This document shows positions 7,560 through 15,814 of a stretch of DNA of 33,148 nucleotides, one piece after another. The DNA comes from Salibacteraceae bacterium (GTDB lineage Bacteria; Bacteroidota; Bacteroidia; Flavobacteriales_G; Salibacteraceae): the NCBI GenBank assembly GCA_030727625.1, contig JANRBI010000099.1, positions 1 through 33,148 of the forward strand. Direction: 5' to 3'. Position 1 is the first letter of the stretch. Each line of letters opens with the position of its first letter. A program made the translations under genes and the position numbers. Below the pieces are notes generated by a model. It worked only from the letters and a program-made list of their open reading frames with translations. It searched no databases and was not told the DNA's origin.

Positions 7560-8792
7560 ATGTCATCGATTAAAACAAGTCAATCCAGATCTAAAGTCAG
7601 TGAATTCAAGCTTAATACGCTTTTAGAAATCACCAACGCCATTAATAACAACTTACCCGAAGAGCAGCTCTTTGTTCTTTTTCAATACATCCTTGAGCAT
7701 CAATTAAACATTGGCCGTGCAGTTGGTTATTTACTAAGAGAAGAGTCTTGGAGCAGCATTTTACAATATGGTGCTACCGAAGAAGAAATGTTGATCAATG
7801 TAGAAGAAGATCTGGCTTACATAAAAGATATCACCGTTTTGGAAATGCTTGGCGAAAGCTCGCACGCCACCAACTTTGATGTTGTAATTCCAGTTTTTCA
7901 TCAATCTCAAATTATTGCCTATATATTACTGGGTGACCTAGATGAGCAAGAATTAAAAGCTTCGCCCATTATTAAGCACTTACCATTCATTCAAACCTTA
8001 GCAAACATTACAGCTGTTGCAGTTGAAAACAAACGCTTGATGCGCGAAAGTTTGGCGCAAGAGCGATTGAAGCAAGAACTGGCAACCGCCAGTGAAATGC
8101 AATCTATGCTGTTGCCGCGCACTCTGCCAAATGATAAAGATTTTCAAATTGCGGCATATTATCGCCCTCACCAAGAAGTGGGTGGCGATTTTTATGATGT
8201 TCAGCTGATTAATGAAGATGAATTAGTGATTTGCTTGGCTGATGTGTCTGGTAAAGGAATTTCAGCAGCTATTTTGATGGCTAATTTCCAAGCAAATCTT
8301 CGAGCTCAAATTGCAGTAGAAAGTGATTTAGAAATAATCATCAACAACCTAAATCAGAGCGTTTGGAGAAATGCTTCAGGCGAGCGATTTATTACTGCTT
8401 TATTAGCCAAATACAACAGAAAAACAGGCGTGCTTGAATACATAAACTGTGCTCATCCCGCTCCAATTATTATGATTGAAGACGAAATTTCTCGCCTCGA
8501 TGTGGGTTGTGTTGGTCTTGGGATGTTTGATGAGTTGCCTTTCGTTAAAATAGGTCGAACTACATTATCAAAAGACACCATGCTCGTATCTTATACTGAT
8601 GGTGTAAACGAACTAGAATCAATGGACGGAACCCCATTTGAAGATGAAATGGTGATAGACATTATTGCAGCACAGCAATATAATAGCATGAATGACTTTA
8701 ATATGCTACTCATGAATGCGCTTAATCAGCATAAAGGCAATCTAGATTATCATGACGATATTGCGATTGTTAGTTGCAAATTTTTCAGATAA
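7560..8792 (+). CDS. SpoIIE-type (RsbU-like) PP2C serine phosphatase with N-terminal GAF-like domain
   Basis: 410 aa. These phosphatases dephosphorylate anti-sigma-factor antagonists in partner-switching pathways. Residues about 15-160 look like a GAF sensor domain (hydrophobic strands, ending AVAVENKRL), followed by a helical linker with the diagnostic EMQSMLLP motif (179-186). The PP2C domain (about 195-408) has metal-binding Asp210 and Asp213 in VGGDFYD, Asp228 in ADVSGKG, SYTDGVNE and a final HDDIAIV. All acidic ligands are present, so it should be active. No STAS-domain antagonist or anti-sigma kinase gene is nearby, so the partner is unknown. It lies 37 bases after the LpxD-like gene and ends 2 bases before the convergent ligase gene. 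Confidence 0.9.
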   Translation: MSSIKTSQSRSKVSEFKLNTLLEITNAINNNLPEEQLFVLFQYILEHQLNIGRAVGYLLREESWSSILQYGATEEEMLINVEEDLAYIKDITVLEMLGESSHATNFDVVIPVFHQSQIIAYILLGDLDEQELKASPIIKHLPFIQTLANITAVAVENKRLMRESLAQERLKQELATASEMQSMLLPRTLPNDKDFQIAAYYRPHQEVGGDFYDVQLINEDELVICLADVSGKGISAAILMANFQANLRAQIAVESDLEIIINNLNQSVWRNASGERFITALLAKYNRKTGVLEYINCAHPAPIIMIEDEISRLDVGCVGLGMFDELPFVKIGRTTLSKDTMLVSYTDGVNELESMDGTPFEDEMVIDIIAAQQYNSMNDFNMLLMNALNQHKGNLDYHDDIAIVSCKFFR

Positions 8793-8794
8793 GT

Positions 8795-10231
8795 TTAGTA
8801 AGAAATTTCTTGATCGGTTTTCTTCTTATGGTAAAGCTCAATTGCTACCAAAATCCCCAAGAATCCCCAGAATGGAATATTCGCCTTGTCTAAATCAAGG
8901 TAATTATTGAGTACTCCGTGCACCAAATAGGTTATCATTCCCAAAAACACACTCATTAAAATGAGTCGCATTTCTCTGCTTTCTAGCTGATAGTAAAGAA
9001 TAGTAAACTTATAAACCGCCACGCCAATTACAATCAATAAAGTGAGTAAACCAAGTACGCCCATTTCAGCTAGCGGACCAAAATATTCGCTGTGAGCGTT
9101 TCCTAAATCACCAAAATTGGTACTAATAATAGTAAGCTGAGACGAGTGCTGGTAAGGCGCGTAGTAGAATTTATACGTTCCCGGACCAAAGCCAAAAACG
9201 GGTTCTTCTTCAAACATTCTTAAGGCTGCACTCCAACGATTGATACGTTCCAAATTACTTGCATCCGTTGCAACGTTTGAGATAGAACTAACATGCTCGG
9301 CCAAATCATCACTACTATCTTGTCGGTTTTTTTCCAACTTCATTATGATTTGGTCTTGGAATGAAAGTCCAACACCGATGCCTCCAATGAGTACCAGAGC
9401 AATAATCCACCAGCGAACGCGCGCTATCATCACAATAAACACCACCAACACACCCGCAAGACTTACCCAAGCTGCTCTGGTGTATGATAAAATAATGGCC
9501 AGCGTAAGAATGGTCATAATTACACCGATTACAATTTTGGTGGTTACGGTTAAATTCTTACTCCACAAATAAGCCCAAGTTAATGGGTAAAACATGGCCA
9601 GAATAGCACCATAACTTGTGTGGTCTTTAAAGAAAGGCTGCATAACCCAGTGCGCTGGTTTTTCTGCAAAGCCATGCGTAGCGTGCACAATGATGGTATA
9701 AACACCAACAATTGTGAGCGATATAGTGAACATCCACAAGAATTTACGAATGTTATTATGATCTCTAAAAATTTGAGTAGCCAAGAAATAAAACCCAACT
9801 ACGTACCAAAGTTTAGACAAGAAAAACTTGAACGAAACCATTGGTTCTTTGCTCGTAATCGAAGAAATTAGAATCCAACTTAAGTACACAAAAACTGCTA
9901 TTGTGAGTGGATGTCGCATGACGCGCTTATCGAAGTGGCCATCGTAAAAAACGCGGAAAAGAAAAACGAGCATTAACCCAAAAATCAATGGCTCTGTGGG
10001 CAATGCCAACCCAAAACCACCGCCAATGTCTTCCACATTTACTGAAAGTGGTGTAAGAATGGTAATGATCAGAAATAACCAATCGAGCTTAAAAAGAGCG
10101 ATGCCAATCACGGTCAGTGCAATTGGAACCAATAGAAACCAGAATTGCTCAAGCGCAATAAATACTCCGGTAAGCGCAATAAAAATTCCGCCTATTACAT
10201 AGAGCCAACGCAGTTTTTGAGCTTCGGTCAA
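8795..10231 (-). CDS. O-antigen ligase/polymerase family membrane protein (Wzy_C)
   Basis: 478 aa with about 11-12 membrane helices and one large periplasmic loop between about residues 295 and 375. The loop contains the family hallmarks FGFGPGTY and NAHSEYFGPLAEMG, the latter carrying the His expected at the WaaL-type active site. Members either polymerise O-units (Wzy) or ligate polysaccharide to lipid A-core (WaaL), and sequence alone does not separate these. It is the last gene of a flippase - Wzz - ligase series, 13 bases after the Wzz stop, which favours a role in polymerising the exported glycan. Confidence 0.85.
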   Translation of the reverse strand: MTEAQKLRWLYVIGGIFIALTGVFIALEQFWFLLVPIALTVIGIALFKLDWLFLIITILTPLSVNVEDIGGGFGLALPTEPLIFGLMLVFLFRVFYDGHFDKRVMRHPLTIAVFVYLSWILISSITSKEPMVSFKFFLSKLWYVVGFYFLATQIFRDHNNIRKFLWMFTISLTIVGVYTIIVHATHGFAEKPAHWVMQPFFKDHTSYGAILAMFYPLTWAYLWSKNLTVTTKIVIGVIMTILTLAIILSYTRAAWVSLAGVLVVFIVMIARVRWWIIALVLIGGIGVGLSFQDQIIMKLEKNRQDSSDDLAEHVSSISNVATDASNLERINRWSAALRMFEEEPVFGFGPGTYKFYYAPYQHSSQLTIISTNFGDLGNAHSEYFGPLAEMGVLGLLTLLIVIGVAVYKFTILYYQLESREMRLILMSVFLGMITYLVHGVLNNYLDLDKANIPFWGFLGILVAIELYHKKKTDQEISY

Positions 10232-10244
10232 ACCAATGGTAGGA

Positions 10245-11261
10245 TTATTCAGACTTGCTGAATTTCTTGAAATTTTCGATTCCGATGATGGTCAATACAC
10301 CTAAAAGGAAGGTTGAAAAAGTGCTTACTACCACAATCAACCAACGAATTGGATATGCTTTCTTTTCGGATGCGTAAGCCTTGTTAACTACAAACTTTGT
10401 AGTAAGTGTGGCAGTTGCATCCGCTTTAGTCTCTTCGTATTTAGCTCTCAATAAAGCCAAATGTTCACGCTCAAACTCTAGGTTTTCTGTCAATGACAAG
10501 TACGCAGAACCGTATTCTGCAAAAATATCAAGCTTAGCTTCCAATTCTTTCACAGAGCTCTTGTTGCCTTTGGCTAATGCATCGTAATATGCTTTTGTAA
10601 GCTGCTCAATTTCCACTTCAAAATCGTGCAATCCTTTTTTTCTAATGGCAGTAAGCGAATCTTCCATGGTGCGCATGTAAGCTTGCATTTTTTGATACTC
10701 CATTTCAATGATTTTCAAACCAACTGACGCACGTTCATGTTGCATTCTGGTTCGTACAGAATCTAATCTGTCTGCAATATCATTGGCAATCAAAGCCGCT
10801 GTTTCAGGATCGTGATCCATTACATCAATGCGCACTGAGTTGAATTCTGTACGCTTAAATGTCACATTATCTTGATACTGCTTTACCGTTTGTGTGAGCG
10901 CATACTGATCATCTTTGCTGATATCGTAATGCTCCATCAGGTTATACTTTTCACGGATATAACCACTGATATCATCTGAATTCAAAATTTGAAGCAATTG
11001 TTCTGCTTCTTCTTCCTCACCAAAGGCGTTGATATCTTGCTTGGCAGAAAAGTCTTCTGTCATCAATGATTTGGAAATGGAATTGGTTGCCGCAGGAAAT
11101 AAAATTACGGTAGACAGGTATTTTTCTTGAATCATCAACGAAACCACTGCCGAAATCAGCGCAGCTAGCAGCGAGATGATTATCAAAGGTTTTCGATAAG
11201 AGTATAGGAAGAAAATCAGATTGGTAGAATCGAAATTCTTTTGGTAGTCCTTGTCGTTCAT
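10245..11261 (-). CDS. Wzz-like chain-length determinant / polysaccharide co-polymerase
   Basis: 338 aa. Two membrane helices (about 25-45 and 306-328) flank a long periplasmic region with extended coiled coil (about 180-290), the classic Wzz topology. There is no C-terminal tyrosine-kinase domain, so it is the PCP-1/2a-like type without BY-kinase. The last helix lacks an obvious PxxP motif but begins with YPIRW. It probably sets polysaccharide chain length with the adjacent ligase/polymerase. A promoter box at 11301-11308 suggests transcription independent of the upstream flippase. Confidence 0.82.
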   Translation of the reverse strand: MNDKDYQKNFDSTNLIFFLYSYRKPLIIISLLAALISAVVSLMIQEKYLSTVILFPAATNSISKSLMTEDFSAKQDINAFGEEEEAEQLLQILNSDDISGYIREKYNLMEHYDISKDDQYALTQTVKQYQDNVTFKRTEFNSVRIDVMDHDPETAALIANDIADRLDSVRTRMQHERASVGLKIIEMEYQKMQAYMRTMEDSLTAIRKKGLHDFEVEIEQLTKAYYDALAKGNKSSVKELEAKLDIFAEYGSAYLSLTENLEFEREHLALLRAKYEETKADATATLTTKFVVNKAYASEKKAYPIRWLIVVVSTFSTFLLGVLTIIGIENFKKFSKSE

Positions 11262-11300
11262 GAGAAGTAGATAGTAAGGTTGCTATTTCTAAAAGCCGCG

Positions 11301-11308
11301 CAAATGTA
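11301..11308 (-). promoter_or_regulatory. -7 box upstream of the Wzz-like gene
   Basis: On the minus strand TACATTTG matches TAnnTTTG exactly, 39 bases before the Wzz ATG and in the 89-base gap after the flippase gene. No TTG lies at ideal -33 spacing. It implies a separate promoter for Wzz and the ligase. Confidence 0.45.
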
Positions 11309-11350
11309 TGGATTAACACTTTGACGATTGCCCAACGAAAAGCAAGTAAT

Positions 11351-12790
11351 TTATTGTGTGTTTTTTGACTTTAATGTTTCCATTAATTGTTGGAAATCAA
11401 AAGCTATGATGCTAAAAACAACCGCTGAAAACACTACCGTAATTGCGAAAGCCATAATACCTTTTAGCCCAGAAAACAGAACCATTGTGGCGATTCCAGC
11501 AGTTGCACACCACACCAAAATTGCTTTTGAAATCCACGAAAGTGAAAGTGTTGAATACCTTTTTTGACAAAAAATAATTTGCGAAAGCGCCATAAATCCT
11601 AAACTGACAAAACTTGCCATTGCGGCACCTTGCGCACCAAGTTTGGGAATATAAATCCAGTTTAAAACCACATTCAAAATCACGGTAGCAAAGGCAATCC
11701 AGTTGAGAGTGGTCATTTTTTCTGAAGCCGTGATTAGCGTTCCATAAACGTAGCTTACCGCCATCCAAACAAACGAGCCCATTAGCCATTTTAGCGAAAG
11801 AGATGCCTCTAGCGCATGTTCCACATAAAGGAGTTTCATAAACCAATCGCCATAAAAAAGAATTAAAATCAATGCAATTCCTGCAGGAATGATAAGTAAT
11901 CGCGCTGCTTGATCTACCAATGATTTAATCGAATCAAAATCGTCTACAAACAACTTGGCAAACATGGGAAGCAACAAACCAGCATACAAAAACGCAAAGT
12001 TGTTTCCCGCATCTAAAATCCTGAATGCCTGTGCGTAAATTCCGGCTTCTAACAAACCATTTGGCGAAAGCCTTTCGATCATAATTCCGTCCAGTTTATG
12101 ATAGGCTGTCATCAATAAAATCAACAACGCAAATGGCCAGGTTTTGCGCACCATGGAGCGCGCTTCTTTCACTGAAAAATTAAACTTGAAAAATCGACTT
12201 CCTGAGGGCAAAAGTCCTAAGGCAAAAAGAATGGCTATGATATAAGATGCCGTTTGAAACAAGACAAAGGTTTCGATCTTAAAATCTTCCGTTCCAAAAA
12301 TCAGCAGATAGCCAACGCCCAAGGTTAGAATTAATCGATCAGCAATGCTGAGAATGCTATCGCGCACAAAAAGCTGTAAGCCAGCCAAATTTGCCCTAAG
12401 CAGCAATAAATAGGTCGACAATATTTGGTTGACCATGATCCAACCGATGAAAAACCAATACTCTGCTTCAAAACCGATAATGAGCGCAGCGATGATGGTT
12501 ACGATCATATAAACACCACTCATTACCAACTTTAGCGGAAGCAGCGTGGTCATGTTTTGCATCCCGATTTCGGCATGCTGCGCCACTTTGATTTTTTGGT
12601 AATTATTCATACCCAAATCAAGCAACACATTAAATAGAAACGTGAAGTTAAACATGGCATAATACAAGCCATATCGCTCGGCTCCTACTGCATTTTGCAC
12701 CCCAACTTCTACCCCAAAAAGATAGATGGGTTTTATCAGCAGATTGAGCGCCAAAAGAATGACAAGATTGACCGAAAACTTCTTATTCAT
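11351..12790 (-). CDS. Wzx-like oligosaccharide flippase (MOP superfamily)
   Basis: 479 aa with about 12-14 membrane helices, in the polysaccharide-exporter branch of the MOP superfamily. It would flip undecaprenyl-linked oligosaccharide across the inner membrane. Family-like features are the N-terminal helix MNKKFSVNLVILLALNLLIKP, the GAERYGLYYAMFNF segment and the GAQGAAMAS motif in the second half. It is the first gene of the leftward polysaccharide block and is divergent from the GT4 glycosyltransferase. Substrate cannot be inferred. Confidence 0.85.
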   Translation of the reverse strand: MNKKFSVNLVILLALNLLIKPIYLFGVEVGVQNAVGAERYGLYYAMFNFTFLFNVLLDLGMNNYQKIKVAQHAEIGMQNMTTLLPLKLVMSGVYMIVTIIAALIIGFEAEYWFFIGWIMVNQILSTYLLLLRANLAGLQLFVRDSILSIADRLILTLGVGYLLIFGTEDFKIETFVLFQTASYIIAILFALGLLPSGSRFFKFNFSVKEARSMVRKTWPFALLILLMTAYHKLDGIMIERLSPNGLLEAGIYAQAFRILDAGNNFAFLYAGLLLPMFAKLFVDDFDSIKSLVDQAARLLIIPAGIALILILFYGDWFMKLLYVEHALEASLSLKWLMGSFVWMAVSYVYGTLITASEKMTTLNWIAFATVILNVVLNWIYIPKLGAQGAAMASFVSLGFMALSQIIFCQKRYSTLSLSWISKAILVWCATAGIATMVLFSGLKGIMAFAITVVFSAVVFSIIAFDFQQLMETLKSKNTQ

Positions 12791-12830
12791 AGTTGCTTTA
12801 GCTGCTGCGAATTACGCGCATTCAGCTTAA

Positions 12831-12849
12831 TGATTATACATTGTAATCA
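12831..12849. promoter_or_regulatory. Candidate operator dyad between flippase and glycosyltransferase genes
   Basis: TGATTA and TAATCA form a perfect 6-bp dyad with a 7-base spacer, in the 89-base divergent gap. Size and AT-rich symmetry suit a dimeric regulator that would control both polysaccharide transcripts. Inference from symmetry only. Confidence 0.3.
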
Positions 12850-12879
12850 ATTATCGACCAGTATGAGCATATTTGCGCC

Positions 12880-14007
12880 ATGCACATTGTTGTAAATACG
12901 CGCATGCTCATTCCGGGCAAACTAGACGGAATTGGCTGGTTTGCGCATGAAGTTTTGCAACGCATCACGCAAGAAATGCCTGATGTGCAGTTCACTTTTT
13001 TGTTTGATCGGCCATTTGACCCACAGTTTATTTATGGCCCGAATGTGAAAGGAAAAGTATTGTTTCCTCCAGCAAGGCATCCGCTGCTCTATCGTTGGTA
13101 TTTTGGTGTAAGTGTTCCGCTTGCGCTCAAAAGTTTAAAACCAGATTTATTCTTTTCACCCGATGGTTTTTTGAGCATCAATAGTTCGGTGAAGCAAATA
13201 CCCGTGATTCACGACATCAATTTTGAACATCGGCCACAAGATTTGCCAAAAGCCTACCGCAATTATTACCGAAGCTTTTTCAAGCGATTTGCGCTAAAAG
13301 CAGAAGAAATAATCACCGTTTCAGAATACAGCGCTAATGATATCGCGTCATTTTATAAGGTAGATCGAAGCAAAATTCATGTTGCATATAATGGTGCCAA
13401 CGAAGCTTACATGCCGATTGATACGGCAGAAAAAACTGAAATCAGACAGGAGATAAGCAATGGCCATGACTACTTTGTTTTCGTTGGAAATTTCTCTTAT
13501 CGAAAAAACATTCACGGCATTGTAAAAGCATTTGATGCTTACAAGAAGAAAGGCGGTTCAGCTAAATTGGTTTTGGTAGGAAATCCGCTTTGGCGCTACA
13601 AAGAGATGATTGAGGCACTTGAGTCCACCGAATTTGAAAAGGAGATCGTATTTGCCGGACATTTAGCATTAAGCAAGCTTGTAAAAGTGGTAGCTGCAGC
13701 CAATGCGCTGGTTTTCCCTTCTTATTTCGAAGGATTTGGAATTCCTATTGTGGAAGCTTTTAGAAGTGGTATTCCAGTAATTACCGCCAATACCACTTCA
13801 CTACCAGAAGTGGCAGGAGATGCTGCATTTATTGCGGACCCAGATGATTTTGAAAAAATTTCCAATTATTTTTTCGAAATAGAAAACAATGAAAATCAAA
13901 GATTTAAATTAATCCAAAACGGATTTGAACGGGCAGAATTGTTTCAGTGGCAAAACACTGCGAACAAAGTAAAATCGGTACTGTTAAATAGCCTGAACAA
14001 CTTGTAA
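12880..14007 (+). CDS. GT4-family glycosyltransferase
   Basis: 375 aa, GT-B fold. The N-terminal acceptor-side domain (about 1-185) has the Gly-rich start DGIGWFAHEV and IPVIHDINFEHRP. The C-terminal nucleotide-sugar domain (about 190-360) has FVGNFSYRKNIHGIVKAF and the EX7E motif EGFGIPIVE. It is a retaining transferase of the mannosyltransferase-like GT4 group, acting at the cytoplasmic face; donor and acceptor are unknown. It is the only glycosyltransferase in the polysaccharide block, which is too few to build a repeat unit. Divergent from the flippase gene. Its stop codon lies inside the stem of the hairpin at 14001-14043. Confidence 0.9.
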   Translation: MHIVVNTRMLIPGKLDGIGWFAHEVLQRITQEMPDVQFTFLFDRPFDPQFIYGPNVKGKVLFPPARHPLLYRWYFGVSVPLALKSLKPDLFFSPDGFLSINSSVKQIPVIHDINFEHRPQDLPKAYRNYYRSFFKRFALKAEEIITVSEYSANDIASFYKVDRSKIHVAYNGANEAYMPIDTAEKTEIRQEISNGHDYFVFVGNFSYRKNIHGIVKAFDAYKKKGGSAKLVLVGNPLWRYKEMIEALESTEFEKEIVFAGHLALSKLVKVVAAANALVFPSYFEGFGIPIVEAFRSGIPVITANTTSLPEVAGDAAFIADPDDFEKISNYFFEIENNENQRFKLIQNGFERAELFQWQNTANKVKSVLLNSLNNL

Positions 14008-14043
14008 TAAAGGTTTGAACAAAATCCAAATTACAAGGTTTTT
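14001..14043 (+). terminator. Terminator-like hairpin after the glycosyltransferase gene
   Basis: CTTGTAAT (14001-14008, containing the stop codon) pairs with ATTACAAG (14030-14037). An inner TTTG/CAAA pairing extends it, and a 5-T run follows (14039-14043). AT-rich and moderate in strength. Confidence 0.5.
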
Positions 14044-14060
14044 CATAGTGGTGGTTGATA

Positions 14061-14098
14061 GTATGTGCCCGATACGTTTATACGTTGAGGGCACATAC
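14061..14098. repeat. Perfect 10-bp inverted repeat between convergent genes
   Basis: GTATGTGCCC (14061-14070) and GGGCACATAC (14089-14098) are perfectly complementary, with an 18-base spacer that itself contains ACGT-TTAT-ACGT. No T-run follows on either strand, so it is not a standard terminator. It could be a small palindromic repeat element, a rho-type end or a protein-binding site. Confidence 0.5.
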
Positions 14099-14120
14099 GC
14101 TTTCTGGGGGTTTGGTTTTG

Positions 14121-14705
14121 CTACCTCCATTCAGTAAAATGTTCCACATCCGTTCTATTTGTCGGCAACGACTTCTCACCCGTAAATCGACCAACAAAAA
14201 ACCAGCCCATGTGTCTGTCTTCGCCAGTCAAGTTGAGCATATTGCGAATTTCATTTGAGTTTGTAGATGCGCCCGTACTCCAATAGCAGCCCAAATTTAG
14301 CGCGGAAGCATGAATATGAATATTCTGAACTGCACAAGCCACAGCCCATTCTTCTTCAAAAATCGGTACTCGTTTCTGTACATCGCGCTTCATTATGATC
14401 GCTATGATCGCAGCGGTTTTCGATGCCTTTTCTCTCATTTTTTCAGCTTTCGCCAAATTTTCTTCATTTTCACCTTTTTGCTTTAGCAGCAATTCCACTT
14501 GCAAATCCACCAACGCTTTTAAGCTGTTTTCTGTGAACACAGCAAAGCGCCAAGGCTGCGTATTCTTGTGAGAAGGAGCCCATTTCGCCACCTCAAGCAA
14601 TGCTGAAATTTCTTCTTTTGATACAACGCCTTGCTCATACATTTTTGGATATATAGACCGTCTCCCTTGAATTGTCATATACGAAACTGTTAATTTAACA
14701 TTCAT
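14121..14705 (-). CDS. Nitroreductase family protein (FMN-dependent)
   Basis: 194 aa, about the usual length for a compact nitroreductase. It is a cytosolic flavoprotein that reduces nitro compounds, quinones or similar acceptors with NAD(P)H. FMN-binding motifs are present: GRRSIYPKMYE near the start, then AKWAPSHKNTQPWRF (about 50-64) and a C-terminal GWFFVGRFTGE. The start is ambiguous: the ATG at 14705 gives a 9-residue lead before MTIQGRRS, while an internal ATG at 14678 would give a very short lead; I keep the longer form. Monocistronic. Physiological substrate unknown. Confidence 0.85.
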   Translation of the reverse strand: MNVKLTVSYMTIQGRRSIYPKMYEQGVVSKEEISALLEVAKWAPSHKNTQPWRFAVFTENSLKALVDLQVELLLKQKGENEENLAKAEKMREKASKTAAIIAIIMKRDVQKRVPIFEEEWAVACAVQNIHIHASALNLGCYWSTGASTNSNEIRNMLNLTGEDRHMGWFFVGRFTGEKSLPTNRTDVEHFTEWR

Positions 14706-14800
14706 AAATAAAGTGGTTTCAAATTATTAATCTTACTATTGCAGTCGGTTAACGCCAAAGAAATTCTTTAGCAACTAAAGTTAAGATTTGGGGTGCTTCA

Positions 14801-14849
14801 CCGGAGAGGGCTTGCTCGGATTGAGGAACGTTTCTCTCCGGTTTTTTTT
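14801..14849 (+). terminator. Intrinsic terminator abutting the TauE start codon (candidate attenuator)
   Basis: CCGGAGAG (14801-14808) pairs perfectly with CTCTCCGG (14834-14841) and is followed by 8 T (14842-14849); the TauE ATG begins at the next base. No plus-strand gene lies upstream for 790 bases, so it does not end a normal transcript. An alternative pairing of CC-GAG (14801-14806) with CTCGG (14815-14819) would compete with the 5' arm. It therefore looks like a leader attenuator controlling the permease gene. The ligand or trigger is unknown. Confidence 0.6.
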
Positions 14850-15611
14850 ATGGATTATTTTATCGTCATATTAGTAGCATTTGGAGCATCAATGCTCACA
14901 TTTTTCTCTGGTTTTGGCTTGGGAACGATGCTTACTCCCGTATTCCTTTTCTTTTTTCCACCCGAAATTGCTGTAGCAACTACCGCTGTAGTTCATTTCT
15001 TAAACAACCTTTTCAAGTTGGTTTTAGTTGGCAAACATGCAGTAAAAAATGTCATCATCAAATTTGGCTTGCCAGCCATTATCGGTGCATTTGCCGGAGC
15101 GGCATTACTCGGCTGGTTAAGTGATTTTGATCAAACAATTTCATTCCTATCCTTCCAAACCAGCGCACTCAATTTAATCTTGGGTTTACTGATTTTCATA
15201 TTTGCAATTATTGAACTTGTTCCTACACTAGAAAATGCTCAACTACCCACAAGTTGGATGTTTGGCGGAGGTGTTTTAAGTGGTTTTTTTGGCGGACTAA
15301 GCGGACATCAAGGTGCACTGCGCAGTGCGTTCTTAGTGAGATTTGGACTAAAGAAAGAGCAATTCATTGCCTCCGGAATTGTAATCGCCTGCTTGGTAGA
15401 TACTATCAGAATCGGAACTTACGCCTTCACATTTGAAGCGAGTCATTTTTCAAACAACATTCCTTACATTATATCGGCAACTCTTGCCGCTTTTGGTGGA
15501 GCCATCATCGGTAAACGACTGCTTCAAAAGGTGACAATCAATATTCTTCAAAAATTTGTCGGCATACTCATGCTAATTATCGCGGTTCTATTAATTTTGG
15601 GAATCATCTAA
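14850..15611 (+). CDS. TauE/SafE family permease
   Basis: 253 aa, about 8 membrane helices, inner membrane. The family exports or imports sulfite, sulfoacetate or related organosulfur anions. The two-repeat architecture shows in GFGLGTMLTPVF in the first half and GGLSGHQGALRSAFLV in the second, both conserved TauE/SafE loop motifs. A GTG 19 codons upstream (14793) keeps the frame open, but those residues are encoded by the terminator hairpin and are not membrane-like, so the ATG at 14850 is preferred. The start has no Shine-Dalgarno and directly follows the T-run of the hairpin, so regulation by the leader is likely. No sulfur-metabolism gene is adjacent, leaving the substrate open. Confidence 0.88.
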   Translation: MDYFIVILVAFGASMLTFFSGFGLGTMLTPVFLFFFPPEIAVATTAVVHFLNNLFKLVLVGKHAVKNVIIKFGLPAIIGAFAGAALLGWLSDFDQTISFLSFQTSALNLILGLLIFIFAIIELVPTLENAQLPTSWMFGGGVLSGFFGGLSGHQGALRSAFLVRFGLKKEQFIASGIVIACLVDTIRIGTYAFTFEASHFSNNIPYIISATLAAFGGAIIGKRLLQKVTINILQKFVGILMLIIAVLLILGII

Positions 15612-15653
15612 TCGCCACTAAACTATTTCTGTTTCAAAACTGTTACTTGTCTT

Positions 15654-15779
15654 ATGAAGCCTGGCGAATATATTGTACTTGGTTTTTTGATCCTGATGCT
15701 CACTGCGTTTTTCTCGGTGTATATATGGTTTCAAATCAAGCGCATGAAAAAGCAAAAGGCTAAAAAAGAACAAGCATAA
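15654..15779 (+). CDS. 41-aa single-helix membrane protein
   Basis: A short open frame: ATG, 41 codons, TAA. Residues about 7-27 form one hydrophobic helix (YIVLGFLILMLTAFFSVYIW), followed by a strongly basic tail (KRMKKQKAKKEQA), giving a clear N-out/C-in prediction by the positive-inside rule. This layout is not expected by chance and resembles small regulatory or complex-stabilising membrane proteins. It lies 42 bases after the TauE gene and 35 before the 236-aa membrane protein, all on one strand. Function unknown. Confidence 0.6.
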   Translation: MKPGEYIVLGFLILMLTAFFSVYIWFQIKRMKKQKAKKEQA

Positions 15780-15814
15780 ATGCAGTTTTAATCACGTTTA
15801 AAGTAAGCGAAAAC

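Noticed and set aside
11412-11846. 144-aa minus-strand frame within the flippase gene
   Set aside because: Same strand but different frame as a 12-14-helix flippase; Cys/Asn/Phe-rich with no domain.
12868-12875. Promoter box for the glycosyltransferase (CATATTTG)
   Set aside because: One mismatch, no TTG at usable spacing and only 4 bases from the ATG.
14706-14849. TPP, SAM-I or SAM-II riboswitch before the TauE gene
   Set aside because: The conserved cores I know for these classes are not present; only the terminator and weak alternative pairings are visible.
14793-14850. GTG start for the TauE permease 19 codons upstream
   Set aside because: The extra residues are encoded by the terminator stem and loop, are not membrane-like and would not fit the family N-terminus.
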